Shown one piece after another: positions 42,565-51,226 of a DNA stretch of 64,000 nt. A program made the position numbers and the translations under genes. The stretch lies in the NCBI RefSeq assembly GCF_900112285.1, contig NZ_FOKZ01000007.1, forward strand, positions 116,322 through 180,321. Reading direction: 5' to 3'. The stretch is from Polaromonas sp. OV174 (GTDB lineage: Bacteria > Pseudomonadota > Gammaproteobacteria > Burkholderiales > Burkholderiaceae_C). Within the stretch, counting starts at the first letter, position 1. Each line of letters opens with the position of its first letter. Under the pieces are notes generated by a model. It saw only the letters and a list, made by a program, of their open reading frames with translations. It searched no databases and had not been told where the DNA came from.

Positions 42565-43218
42565 TCATGGGTATGTCGTCTTGTAGTCTTCGGTCGAAAC
42601 ATACATCCAAGGCAGGCAAATTCGATCCTCGGCCTCAAAAGCCTCTATCTGCGTAGAGTGTTGCTGAAGCGTCCTGCCGATTGGATCTAATCCCGTCAAT
42701 AACTGGTCGCGCTCCTCTTCACCTAAATTTATGGAGTGCGATATTCCATTGGGACCAAGTAGTTCTCGTCGCATCAGATCTACGGTCAGCAAGTGTACTT
42801 GTGGGTCGGAAGACACGGAATTGGCTAGCGTTTTAACGTCCGACTCTGGCAAGACAACAGGCGCAATTCCATTGCGAATGCAATTCTCAAAAAAAATAGC
42901 CCCGAAACTTGGCGCGACAATAGCCCGAATCCCCCACTCGACCAGCGCCCAGACGGCATGTTCTCGCGAAGAACCGCATCCAAAATTTCGTCCGGTGAGC
43001 AGAATAGTGGTTCCGTGTTGTTGGGGCTGATTCAGTACGAAGTCTGGTTCTGGCTCGCGCGTCGCAACATCGCAATAACGCCAGTTTGCGAACAGCCCGT
43101 GCGCAAGTCCATCCTTCCCTACGGTTCTGATCTCACGTGAAGGGATGATTGCATCGGTATCGATGTTGTGATGTAGTAGAGCGGCTGCAATTCCTACATG
43201 CCGAACGAAGGGTGTCAT
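42565..43218 (-). CDS. LeuD-like small subunit of an aconitase-family hydratase
   Basis: A 217-residue swivel-domain subunit that pairs with the LeuC-like protein. The motif GRNFGCGSSREHAVWALVEW lies at residues about 68-87, then AIVAPSFGAIFFENC near 92, as in isopropylmalate isomerase small subunits. It overlaps the LeuC-like gene by four bases. No leuA or leuB is present; the neighbours are a CoA-transferase and a lyase, so a catabolic hydratase (maleate, citraconate or dimethylmaleate type) is more likely than leucine synthesis. It is the last gene of the operon. Confidence 0.85.
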   Translation of the reverse strand: MTPFVRHVGIAAALLHHNIDTDAIIPSREIRTVGKDGLAHGLFANWRYCDVATREPEPDFVLNQPQQHGTTILLTGRNFGCGSSREHAVWALVEWGIRAIVAPSFGAIFFENCIRNGIAPVVLPESDVKTLANSVSSDPQVHLLTVDLMRRELLGPNGISHSINLGEEERDQLLTGLDPIGRTLQQHSTQIEAFEAEDRICLPWMYVSTEDYKTTYP

Positions 43219-44648
43219 TGTGTTTTCTCAAAAAAAACTCTTGGATCGGCGATGCGACCAACCAGTGCCGAAGCGGCAACCGTCGCAGGACTCGCCAAAT
43301 GTGTTCTTGTCTGGGGGCCTTGGCGTCCTTCAAAGTTGCGGTTAGTCGTGCTTATGACCCGTTCAGATTCTCCGAAACTTTCACCCCCTGCAAAGAAACA
43401 CATCGAGCATCCGGCTTCCCTCCATTCAAAACCAGCGTCGATAAACACACGATGAAGACCCAAGGCCTCGGCTTCGCGCTTCACGCTGGTGGAGCCTGGT
43501 ACGCAAATCGCCCGAACGTTGGGAGCAACGCGCCGTCCACGCAGTATCGCGGCCGCAGTGACGAGGTCTGACAGACGGCTGTTCGTGCATGAACCGATGA
43601 AGGCGGCCTGGATCGGAAGATCGGCAAGTCTGTCGCCAGGCTTCAGGCCCATATATGCCAGTGCGCGAAATGCGGATTCTGCGGAGCGCGCCTCGACAGC
43701 CGCTTCTGGGTCTGGAACGAACTCATCGACCCCACACGCGTGTTGGGGGCTTGTTCCCCACGTCACCATGGGGGACAATGCAGAGGCATTCATCTGTAAC
43801 TCAGCATCGAAATCTGCATCGTCGTCGCTTCGAAGCGTGCGCCAAAATGCGACGGCCTGATCCCATTGGGAATCTTTTGGTGCGAATGAGCGTCCATACA
43901 GTGCATCAAACACCTGCTCGTCGGGCGCGATCAACGCTGTGAATGCCGAGAACTCTACCGCCATGTTACACAAGGTTTGACGCGCCTCGATGGACAGTTC
44001 GCGAACTGCAGGCCCGTCGAATTCGACGACACAGCGCTGGGCACCGTCTGAGCCGTACCGGGCGATGAGCGCCAAAGCCATGTCTTTCGCACTTACGCCC
44101 GCTGCCAAACGCCCGTTGAATAGAACCCGCATGGAACGAGGCTTTCTTACGCGCAAGGTCTGCGTTGCCAGCGCATGCTCAGCCTCGGACGAGCCGATTC
44201 CCCACGCGAGCGCACCGAACGCACCTTGCGTGCAGGTGTGGCTGTCAGGGCACACCAAAGTAATGCCTGGTAAAACAATTCCTTGCTCAGGTGAAATGAC
44301 GTGAACGATGCCCTGGCGCGGATCGTCGATATCGAAAAGGTGAATTCCTGCCTTGTGAGCCTCTTCCCGGGTTGCGCGTATGAAATTCGTCCCACTCGGC
44401 ATCAAGGTGATGTCCGTCCGCCCTGGTCTGGTATCGACGATATGGTCAATCGTGGCAAAGACTTGACTGGGCCTTCTTACCGGAAGCTTGCGCTCGGAAA
44501 GCGACCGCAAGGCAACGCCACCGGTTCGCTCGTGGAGCATCACCCGGTCGATGTGCACAAGCGCCAGACTACCATCGGCATCAAGGTCGGCGATGCGGCG
44601 CCGTGACCAGATTTTTTCAAACAGCGATTGAGGGGGCCTCTTGGTCAT
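43215..44648 (-). CDS. LeuC-like large subunit of an aconitase-family hydratase (maleate/citraconate type suspected)
   Basis: A 477-residue [4Fe-4S] dehydratase subunit. The cluster ligands are Cys354 (GSCTNSR), Cys414 and Cys417 (GCSMC), with the same spacing as LeuC. PDSHTCTQGAFGALAWGIG at 134-152 is canonical. The substrate regions differ from biosynthetic LeuC as I know it: HERTGGVALRSL replaces the usual HEVTSPQAF region and CFFAGGE replaces CLAMN. Known relatives outside leucine synthesis hydrate maleate, citraconate or dimethylmaleate. It is coupled by four-base overlaps to the CoA-transferase before it and the small subunit after it. Lower GC is apparent by eye. Confidence 0.85.
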   Translation of the reverse strand: MTKRPPQSLFEKIWSRRRIADLDADGSLALVHIDRVMLHERTGGVALRSLSERKLPVRRPSQVFATIDHIVDTRPGRTDITLMPSGTNFIRATREEAHKAGIHLFDIDDPRQGIVHVISPEQGIVLPGITLVCPDSHTCTQGAFGALAWGIGSSEAEHALATQTLRVRKPRSMRVLFNGRLAAGVSAKDMALALIARYGSDGAQRCVVEFDGPAVRELSIEARQTLCNMAVEFSAFTALIAPDEQVFDALYGRSFAPKDSQWDQAVAFWRTLRSDDDADFDAELQMNASALSPMVTWGTSPQHACGVDEFVPDPEAAVEARSAESAFRALAYMGLKPGDRLADLPIQAAFIGSCTNSRLSDLVTAAAILRGRRVAPNVRAICVPGSTSVKREAEALGLHRVFIDAGFEWREAGCSMCFFAGGESFGESERVISTTNRNFEGRQGPQTRTHLASPATVAASALVGRIADPRVFFEKTQ

Positions 44649-45838
44649 TGGTCTTCGATCCGCAATACACCCGCATCCTGCATCTTCTGCAATTGATCCG
44701 GTGAAATGCCGGCAGCAAGGAGTGCTTGAGCGCCCCCCGAACCAATGCTTGGCAAATCCCGGCGCACACCCATGCGGCGCGAGCCCATTTCTATTGGCAG
44801 TGCCGGCAATTTTGTGTTTTTACCCGAGGGAAGAGTGACTGTCAGCAGTCCGCCCGCATTAAGTTGCGAATCCTCAAACAAGTCCTCAGGCTTGGCCACC
44901 GGAGCAAAAGGCAGGCCGATTTCCTCCAGTTTTTGCATCAACTCAGCTTGCGTCAGCGAACCCAAACGCTCCCGAATGATCGGCATGATGCGCTCTCTTT
45001 GCCGGACACGATCATTGTTTTTGTGAAGTGAAGGATCAGCCGCCAGCTCATCCAGGGTGAAGGCTTTGCAAAAGCTGCGCCATTGCGTGTCACTGACAAC
45101 GGCAACAAAAACTTTGTTGTGGTCTTTGACCTCGAACACGTCGTAAACCGCCCAAGCTGACTGGCGTTGTGACATGGGCGGGGCAGCCTTTCCTGTCACG
45201 GCGAACTGAGCCATGTGCTGTCCAACCAGAAATGCCGTGGTTTCGTAGAGCGCCGTCGTCACCTTTTGCCCGTTTCCGTCACGATGGCGCTGTTCCAGGG
45301 CAGCCATGATCCCGATGACTCCGAACATCGCGCCCATCACATCAATGACAGAGGCACCCGCCCGCATGGGCCTATCCGGCGTACCGGTCATATAGGCCAG
45401 GCCTCCCATCATCTGGGCCACTTCGTCCAGCGCGGTGCGATGAGCGTAAGGTCCGCTCAGGAATCCTTTGCCTGAGCAATAAATGACTTTCGGGTTGCGA
45501 GCCGACACCGCTTCGAATCCCAAGCCGAGCGCATCCATGGCGCCTGGACGAAAATTCTCAATTACAACGTCTGCTGTATCTAGTAGTTGCAAAGTGGCAT
45601 CACGCCCGGCAGCGGACTTCACGTCTATGGCAAGACTGGCCTTGTTGCGGTTGTACATCGGGAAATAACCGGCGCCCGAGCCGGTCAGGCGGCGCGTATT
45701 GTCTCCCTCCAAGGGCTCTATCTTGATGACTTCTGCGCCGAGGTCGGCGAGGATCAGGCCCATGCTCGGGCCCATCACCATATGTGTGAACTCGACCACT
45801 AACAAGCCATGTAGGGGTAGGTCGGAAATCTGGTTCAT
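44645..45838 (-). CDS. CaiB/BaiF family CoA-transferase
   Basis: A class III CoA-transferase, 397 aa. The N-terminus PLHGLLVVEFTHMVMGPSMG and LADLGAEVIKIEPLEGD (residues 31-47) are diagnostic, and the catalytic Asp166 lies in ASVIDVMGAMFG. It would move CoA from a donor (often succinyl-CoA or acetyl-CoA) to a carboxylic acid. Overlaps of four bases on both sides tie it to the HMG-CoA-lyase-like gene upstream and the LeuC-like gene downstream, so its product is probably the substrate of that lyase. The acceptor (citramalate-like or hydroxymethylglutarate-like) is an inference. Confidence 0.9.
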   Translation of the reverse strand: MNQISDLPLHGLLVVEFTHMVMGPSMGLILADLGAEVIKIEPLEGDNTRRLTGSGAGYFPMYNRNKASLAIDVKSAAGRDATLQLLDTADVVIENFRPGAMDALGLGFEAVSARNPKVIYCSGKGFLSGPYAHRTALDEVAQMMGGLAYMTGTPDRPMRAGASVIDVMGAMFGVIGIMAALEQRHRDGNGQKVTTALYETTAFLVGQHMAQFAVTGKAAPPMSQRQSAWAVYDVFEVKDHNKVFVAVVSDTQWRSFCKAFTLDELAADPSLHKNNDRVRQRERIMPIIRERLGSLTQAELMQKLEEIGLPFAPVAKPEDLFEDSQLNAGGLLTVTLPSGKNTKLPALPIEMGSRRMGVRRDLPSIGSGGAQALLAAGISPDQLQKMQDAGVLRIEDQ

Positions 45839-46818
45839 GAAGATTTAAAATTTTTTGGCAGTCCCGCCAGTGGGACCATGCCGTAGAGAGGCTCGCCAGG
45901 AAGGGCATCGCTCAGCAGTTGACGGGCGGCCATCAATCGACCGTAGTCAATTCCGGTGGAGATGCCCATTGCTTCCAGCATGAATACAAGATCTTCCGTG
46001 ACGATGTTGCCGCTGGCGCCAGGCGCAAATGGGCAACCGCCCAACCCGCCTTGAGAGGCGTCTATGGTGGTCAATCCCTCATCAATTGCGGTAACCGCGT
46101 TTGCCAGGCCAAGCCCCCTGGTGTTGTGCAAATGAATGCCGGTGAGTTTGTCGGCTCCGACGCGTTCGTGAACTTTCCTTATCAAGCGTCGGACTTGCGC
46201 TGGATTTGCGTAGCCAGTCGTATCAGAAAGACCCACTTCGTCGCACCCTGCCTTGATAAGAATCTCCGCAAAATCAACCACTCTTGACTCGGGAACGTCG
46301 CCCTCCAGCGTGCAGCCAAATGCAGTCGACAAGCCCCCTTCAAAGTGAGGACGAGTTTGCTTCGGCAACGATTGCAGATAGTCACCGACTGCATGTATCT
46401 CACGAATCATTTGTTCATGCGTACGCCTGACGTTCTTGAGGCTATGGGTTTCGCTGCAGGAAAAAGGAATTGTGATTTTGTTTGCGCCGGCCAGGACGGC
46501 TGCTTCCGCACCTTTCAGATTCGGCACCAATACCGCAACGGCAAGTCCTGGCAGTCTGCTCGCATACTCGACAAGTTCCGAAGTGTCGGCCATCTGGGGA
46601 AGTACCTTGGCGGGAACAAAAGATCCCACCTCGATTTCCCGTAATCCAGCGTTATACAGCGCATGAATCCAGGCTTTCTTGTCCGCGGTTCTCATGAGTT
46701 GCGAAATACTTTGTAGCCCATCACGTGGGCCCACTTCGCTTACTGTTACTTGCGTACTCGTGCTACTAGCCCGTGCACGCTCTGATGCAGATGATTGATT
46801 CGCCCGTTGATCTTGCAT
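45835..46818 (-). CDS. HMG-CoA-lyase-like acyl-CoA lyase
   Basis: A DRE-type TIM-barrel lyase of 327 residues. Metal and catalytic residues are present: Arg32-Asp33 in EVGPRDGLQ, His229 and His231 in HLHN, and the catalytic Cys262 in GGLGGCPFAPGASGN. The family cleaves 3-hydroxy-3-methyl acyl-CoA esters to acetyl-CoA and a ketone; HMG-CoA gives acetoacetate, citramalyl-CoA would give pyruvate. The residue pattern IPFSCSETHSLKNV differs from the classic mitochondrial-type lyase. It is translationally coupled to the CoA-transferase, and seven bases from the porin gene. Confidence 0.85.
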   Translation of the reverse strand: MQDQRANQSSASERARASSTSTQVTVSEVGPRDGLQSISQLMRTADKKAWIHALYNAGLREIEVGSFVPAKVLPQMADTSELVEYASRLPGLAVAVLVPNLKGAEAAVLAGANKITIPFSCSETHSLKNVRRTHEQMIREIHAVGDYLQSLPKQTRPHFEGGLSTAFGCTLEGDVPESRVVDFAEILIKAGCDEVGLSDTTGYANPAQVRRLIRKVHERVGADKLTGIHLHNTRGLGLANAVTAIDEGLTTIDASQGGLGGCPFAPGASGNIVTEDLVFMLEAMGISTGIDYGRLMAARQLLSDALPGEPLYGMVPLAGLPKNFKSS

Positions 46819-46825
46819 TGCTGAA

Positions 46826-47890
46826 TCAAAAGTTGTGCACGATGCCCAGCGTCATCGCAGTCGCCTTGTCCTTGAACCCGGCGCCTTGGTAACCGCTTCG
46901 CCAGTCCGTATGATCCAGCTCCGCATACAGCTTGGATCGCTTGGACAACGAGTATTCAAGAAATGCGATTGCGCGACCTAATCCGTCATTACTCAGCTTG
47001 GTCCTGCTTCGCTTCATATCGTAGTAAGACAACGTGAGCTCAAGGCTTGGCGACAGCTTGGAGCTGTAGCCCACGCCGACAGTTCGATGTCCGGTTGAGG
47101 AGGTGGCAGTCAGATCGGCGTCATTATGGGCGTAGCTCAGCTTGAAATGGCCTAGATCAGTGCGCAGTGCCCCGCCCGCAATGTAGGCATTGAGCTTCTG
47201 GGCCCCCGTTCCTTTTAATGTCATATAGGCGATCTGGGCTTCAAAGGCTCCAGCTTTATAGCCGGCTCCGACGCCGCTGCTGCTTCGGTCACCTCCGCTT
47301 GCTTCGCCCGGTCCGGCCATGGCTTTCAAGGTCACCGCTCCCAGATTGACTGCGTACTTGAGCGAGTTGTCCATGCGGTATGAACCGGTTGTAGAACCGC
47401 CGGTTGATCCGAACTCGGATCCCAGGCCATGTGCAGAGAGCGCACCAAACTGGACATTGGGGTTGAACCCGGCAAATCGAATTGCGAGCGGGTCAATGAC
47501 GCCAAGTGTGTCTGCCAGAAGGTTGGTGTGTCGGCCCAGGGTAACGGTGCCCCAAGGCGTCTGTAGCCCGACGTAGCTCATCCGATCCCAGAACTTGTTC
47601 GTGTCAGCGTTGGCGCCTGTGTCCAGGGCCAGGCCCGACTCGACGTTGAAGATCGCGTAATTTCCGCCGCCGAGGTCCTCCCGGCCACGAAAGCCAAATC
47701 GGGAGGTGCGGTTCACGCCACTGGAAATGCCCAGTACAGTCCCCGTGCCCGGCCGATTTGCCGTGCTCAGGCCTGACGCGTAGCGAACGCCGCTATCCGC
47801 AATTCCATACAGGGTCAGTCCGGTTTGCGCTGCTGCGGCTTGCAGCATGCAGAGCAAAGTCGCTCCTGTCGCAAAAGGCCTTAATTTCAT
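46826..47890 (-). CDS. Gram-negative porin (Burkholderiales type)
   Basis: An outer-membrane trimeric porin of 354 residues. A signal peptide (to about residue 21, ending QAAAAQ) precedes the first strand TGLTLYGIADSGVRY. SSRFGFRGREDLG-like text (here TSRFGFRGREDLGGG) near residue 61 and TVTLGRHTNLLADTL near 115 are typical, and the protein ends in GIVHNF with C-terminal Phe. GAGGAGA precedes the ATG. Its place inside the operon suggests it admits the acid that the pathway uses. Confidence 0.9.
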   Translation of the reverse strand: MKLRPFATGATLLCMLQAAAAQTGLTLYGIADSGVRYASGLSTANRPGTGTVLGISSGVNRTSRFGFRGREDLGGGNYAIFNVESGLALDTGANADTNKFWDRMSYVGLQTPWGTVTLGRHTNLLADTLGVIDPLAIRFAGFNPNVQFGALSAHGLGSEFGSTGGSTTGSYRMDNSLKYAVNLGAVTLKAMAGPGEASGGDRSSSGVGAGYKAGAFEAQIAYMTLKGTGAQKLNAYIAGGALRTDLGHFKLSYAHNDADLTATSSTGHRTVGVGYSSKLSPSLELTLSYYDMKRSRTKLSNDGLGRAIAFLEYSLSKRSKLYAELDHTDWRSGYQGAGFKDKATAMTLGIVHNF

Positions 47891-47998
47891 TGCAGTTCTC
47901 CTCGATTTATCTTGGTTTTTAGAAAAGCCCGGCCGGCTCCCTCTAGCGAGAAAAGGCCGGAATGGAGGACGGGTGTCCGTATCTGTTGCGTATACTGC

Positions 47999-49213
47999 TC
48001 AGCGAATCGCCGTGGCCTCGCGAAGGCCGCTGATCATCGATGTCTCCAGCAGGTATTGAGTCGCTAATGCCTTGTCGGATGCTTTTTGCTGGAGATCTGT
48101 TAATGACCGCCTTCGCTTTTCTGTGTCCCGCTCCTGCATGCGCGCTCGGTTCCGGCCTGACTGCTCGAGTACGTGCTTCACAGCAATCGGTCGACGCTGT
48201 CGTTCGTACAGCTGGAGCAGTTCCGTGCTTTCTCCGGCATAAATTCGACTGAGTTTTTCAGCAAGGTTGAAGGCGTCATGAATGCCGCCATTCATGCCCA
48301 TACCACCACTCGGACTGTTGATGTGTGCGGCGTCTCCGACGAGCACCACTCGGTCGTGAACATACTGCTGCACAACGCGCTGGTGAATCCGGTAAGGCCT
48401 GATTTCAAGAACGTCATAGGGCTCCGCCTTCGGATGGATTTCCTGCAGCTTGGCTTGAATCGAGGCGGGCGCCACGGCTTCTTCATCCGATTCTCCGTCG
48501 CGGGGGTAGAGGCTCACCCTCCACAGATCGCGCAGACGCAGCAGGCTGAATGTGCCGCTTTCCTTCCAGCAGTAGTTGATGAAGGACAGGTCCGGAATAT
48601 GCTCGTGAAAACGAAAGCTGGTGGTCGCCAGCACCGTGGTTTCTGGAAAAGTATGTCCATCAAACGCCAGGGCCAGTTGTGACCGGACTATGCTTCTGGC
48701 ACCATCCGCACCGATCAGGTAGGCGCCGGTGAACGACTGAAGTTCGCCATCCGGACCTTGCGCCACCACATCGACGCTATCGGCGTGCTGCAAAAATTTT
48801 TGCACGCGATGGCCGTTCAACACCTCAATTCCAGGCAGCCTGTCCCGAATGTGCTCCAGTAGATACTCGGCCAACTTCCATTGCTCGCATTGGAGGCGAT
48901 AGGGGTGGGCAGTGTGGTCTTTCAGGATTGAGAGATCGAATTCCGCAAACTCGCCGGTGGTGTGCCACCGCACTTGCCAGGTCGGCGCCACCAAACCGGC
49001 CTCTATCAGCCGCGACGTGATGCCGAAATCTTCGAGCATGTCGAGTGTCGGAGGATGAAACGTGGAAGCGCGCAGATCATGAGGCACTTCGGCGGCGGCT
49101 TCCAGAACCAGGCATTCGATTCCGTAGTGTCCTAGAAGCATGGCAGTAGTGAGGCCGACAGGCCCGGCGCCGACAATGATCACACGTTGATCGGCCAGTT
49201 TTCGCGTATTCAT
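47999..49213 (-). CDS. Class A FAD-dependent aromatic-type monooxygenase
   Basis: A 404-residue flavoprotein hydroxylase. The FAD motif VIIVGAGPVGLTTAMLL lies at 11-27, the GADGARSIVR motif near residue 163, and GDAAHINSPSGGMGMNGGIHD near 278. The family uses NAD(P)H and O2 to hydroxylate rings such as phenols, hydroxybenzoates or hydroxypyridines. No separate reductase is needed. It is separated from the porin gene by 108 bases and from the isomerase gene by 126 bases on the same strand. The substrate is unknown; no ring-cleavage dioxygenase is present nearby. Confidence 0.85.
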   Translation of the reverse strand: MNTRKLADQRVIIVGAGPVGLTTAMLLGHYGIECLVLEAAAEVPHDLRASTFHPPTLDMLEDFGITSRLIEAGLVAPTWQVRWHTTGEFAEFDLSILKDHTAHPYRLQCEQWKLAEYLLEHIRDRLPGIEVLNGHRVQKFLQHADSVDVVAQGPDGELQSFTGAYLIGADGARSIVRSQLALAFDGHTFPETTVLATTSFRFHEHIPDLSFINYCWKESGTFSLLRLRDLWRVSLYPRDGESDEEAVAPASIQAKLQEIHPKAEPYDVLEIRPYRIHQRVVQQYVHDRVVLVGDAAHINSPSGGMGMNGGIHDAFNLAEKLSRIYAGESTELLQLYERQRRPIAVKHVLEQSGRNRARMQERDTEKRRRSLTDLQQKASDKALATQYLLETSMISGLREATAIR

Positions 49214-49339
49214 ATTAGGTGCAGGAAAGTTGAGTGGAGGGAGGCAACTTGAGTGAGCAGTTCGCCATGAACTGTTCGTTGCTTAATATTTCTACAATAG
49301 GACAATTGATTCGGATGAGCGCCGCATCAGGTAGCCGTC

Positions 49340-50104
49340 TTAGTGTTTTAGAGCCTCTAGGCGAGGAGCCCAGTGCTCACCCACGAGCCAGCTTTGGATT
49401 GAATGACCGCCCGGATTCACAAGCTCTACAGCTTTCCAGGCAAGACACAACATGCATGACAGGACGGGGACACCTTTCGCCTCCCTGTTTGCCTGCAGCA
49501 AGGGTTCCAGCGTGGGCATACCCGTTCCAAGCATGACCAGAGCATCCACACCGGCCAGGGAGCCCAGTTCGCCAAGAACACTGTTGGCTTGCGCGGCGCT
49601 TAGGGAATAGATGGGATGAAAGTTGGTTGAATTGAAGGCGGCCGAAGCTTCCTTGACAACCGTCAGTCCGTGCGATTCCCAGTACTTCACGCTCTTTTGT
49701 GTCAACCCTTCGGGATAAGGTGTTGCCAAGGCGATGCGTCGCGCGCCCATTTGAGCCAGGCAATCCACAAGTGCGGTCGCCGCCGTGAAGGCCGTGATGC
49801 CTCTCCTTGCGCCCAACTGTTCCAGCAAGCTCTCCTCTTGCTCGCGCCCTGCCAGATACGATGCGCCCGTACACCCAAGAGCGAGCGCCTCAATTGGAGC
49901 GTTGGCAAATTGGTCTGCCGTCTGATCGGCAATGCGAAGGTAATCTAGCAAGCGCCCTTCAATGGTCTCTTTTTTGCTCACAAGCCTGGCGTTGATGTGT
50001 GCATAGCCTGGTGGCAGCAGTACTGAGAACTCGGGCTCGACGGTTGTGTTGGCTTGTGGCGTCAGCAGCCCAATCAAGCCTTTTGAGGCATATTCGACTT
50101 TCAT
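49340..50104 (-). CDS. Asp/Glu racemase superfamily protein (maleate isomerase / arylmalonate decarboxylase type)
   Basis: A 254-residue protein with two-domain racemase fold. ATG 50104 (MKVEYASKGLIGLLTPQANTT) gives the standard maleate-isomerase-like opening. Cys78 in ALGCTGASY and Cys217 or Cys220 in VLSCMLCLAW are the expected pair of active-site cysteines; decarboxylases of this group need only one, so an isomerase is favoured. NicE of nicotinate breakdown is a relative. It lies 22 bases after the Bug gene. The longer open frame from 50215 has no family support. Confidence 0.78.
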   Translation of the reverse strand: MKVEYASKGLIGLLTPQANTTVEPEFSVLLPPGYAHINARLVSKKETIEGRLLDYLRIADQTADQFANAPIEALALGCTGASYLAGREQEESLLEQLGARRGITAFTAATALVDCLAQMGARRIALATPYPEGLTQKSVKYWESHGLTVVKEASAAFNSTNFHPIYSLSAAQANSVLGELGSLAGVDALVMLGTGMPTLEPLLQANREAKGVPVLSCMLCLAWKAVELVNPGGHSIQSWLVGEHWAPRLEALKH

Positions 50105-50126
50105 GGAAGCAGCTCCTTTTTCGCGC

Positions 50127-51122
50127 TTATTCGATAGTGATCTTGGCGGCTTTGAGGATAGGAGCCCACTTTGCGGTTTCTTGCCGGAGGAAGTTGTCGA
50201 ATTCCCGGGGGCCAAGACCCATGGGGTTTATTCCAGCCTGTTGAAGCTGCGCGCGGAGCAAGGGACTCTGGGTGACTTTTTCGAGTTCGGCGCGAATCCT
50301 CTCGATCACGGGACGCGGTGTTTTTGCTGGCACCGATACTCCGAACCACGCGTCACCGATGGCGCCAGGAATGGTTTCATTCATGGTCGGAACGTCAGGG
50401 TAATCGCGCAATCGCATAGCGCTGCTTACTGCCAGCGCCCGAAGTTTTCCGGAACTGATTTGAGAAGCTGCGACTGCCGGGCTTGTCAGCATGGCGCCTA
50501 TGGAGCCGCCGACCAGGTCCGTGACGGCGGGGCCCGTTCCCTTGTATGGCACATGCACCATGCTGATCTTTGCCAGTTGCTGAAGAAGCTCCCCCGCCAG
50601 GAATCCGGCGGACCCTACGCCAGCTGAGCCCCAGCTGACGCCCTTTGGGTCTTTGCTCGAAATTTCCAGAAATTGCTTTAGTGTCTTTGCAGGATGGTCG
50701 GCGCGGACCACCAGCATGTTGGGGAAGCTTCCGATCAAAAACACGTGAACGAAGTCATCAATCGGTTTGTAGGGCAGCTTCTGCCCGATCAATGGGCCGG
50801 TTGTAATGGCGGCCCCATTGGTGATGGTCAACGTATAGCCGTCTGGCGCCGCCTTGGCTCCTGCGTCGGTTCCGATGAGGGACCCGGCCCCTCCGCGATT
50901 TTCAATGACGACGCTTTGGCCAAACCCTTCTCCCAACTTGTGGCCAATCAACCGGGCAACGATGTCTCCGGTACCGCCGGGAGCAAAGGGAACAATCAGT
51001 TTGACTGGTTTGTTCGGATACGCATCCTGCGCCATCGCGTTGCTGCCCAGCGCTAGAGCGAGGGCAGTTAAGAGCATGGTACGGCGTTGCAGAAAAACCT
51101 TGAGGCACAGTGAAGAGATCAT
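50127..51122 (-). CDS. Tripartite tricarboxylate transporter substrate-binding protein (Bug/TctC family)
   Basis: A periplasmic solute-binding protein of 331 residues. A signal peptide (MISSLCLKVFLQRRTML then ALALALGSNAMAQ) is followed by the standard YPNKPVKLIVPFAPGGTGDIVARL and GQSVVIENRGGAGSLIGTDAGAKAAPDG. Bug proteins bind carboxylates or amides; Burkholderiales have many, often without adjacent membrane subunits, as here. It is the first gene of the minus-strand operon, divergent from the GntR regulator, and probably binds the substrate or a precursor of the pathway. Confidence 0.9.
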   Translation of the reverse strand: MISSLCLKVFLQRRTMLLTALALALGSNAMAQDAYPNKPVKLIVPFAPGGTGDIVARLIGHKLGEGFGQSVVIENRGGAGSLIGTDAGAKAAPDGYTLTITNGAAITTGPLIGQKLPYKPIDDFVHVFLIGSFPNMLVVRADHPAKTLKQFLEISSKDPKGVSWGSAGVGSAGFLAGELLQQLAKISMVHVPYKGTGPAVTDLVGGSIGAMLTSPAVAASQISSGKLRALAVSSAMRLRDYPDVPTMNETIPGAIGDAWFGVSVPAKTPRPVIERIRAELEKVTQSPLLRAQLQQAGINPMGLGPREFDNFLRQETAKWAPILKAAKITIE

Positions 51123-51226
51123 GAATCGTTTACCCTGTCGACGTTGAATCCGTATTGACAGATGAGCGTCCTTAAATTCCGCCCATGTGCCGAAGACAAT
51201 CAAGAGTGTCCGTGTTTATTGTTCCA

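Noticed and set aside
42565..44648. LeuCD pair taken as leucine biosynthesis
   Set aside because: No leuA or leuB nearby, substrate loops differ, and the genes are coupled to a CoA-transferase and a lyase.
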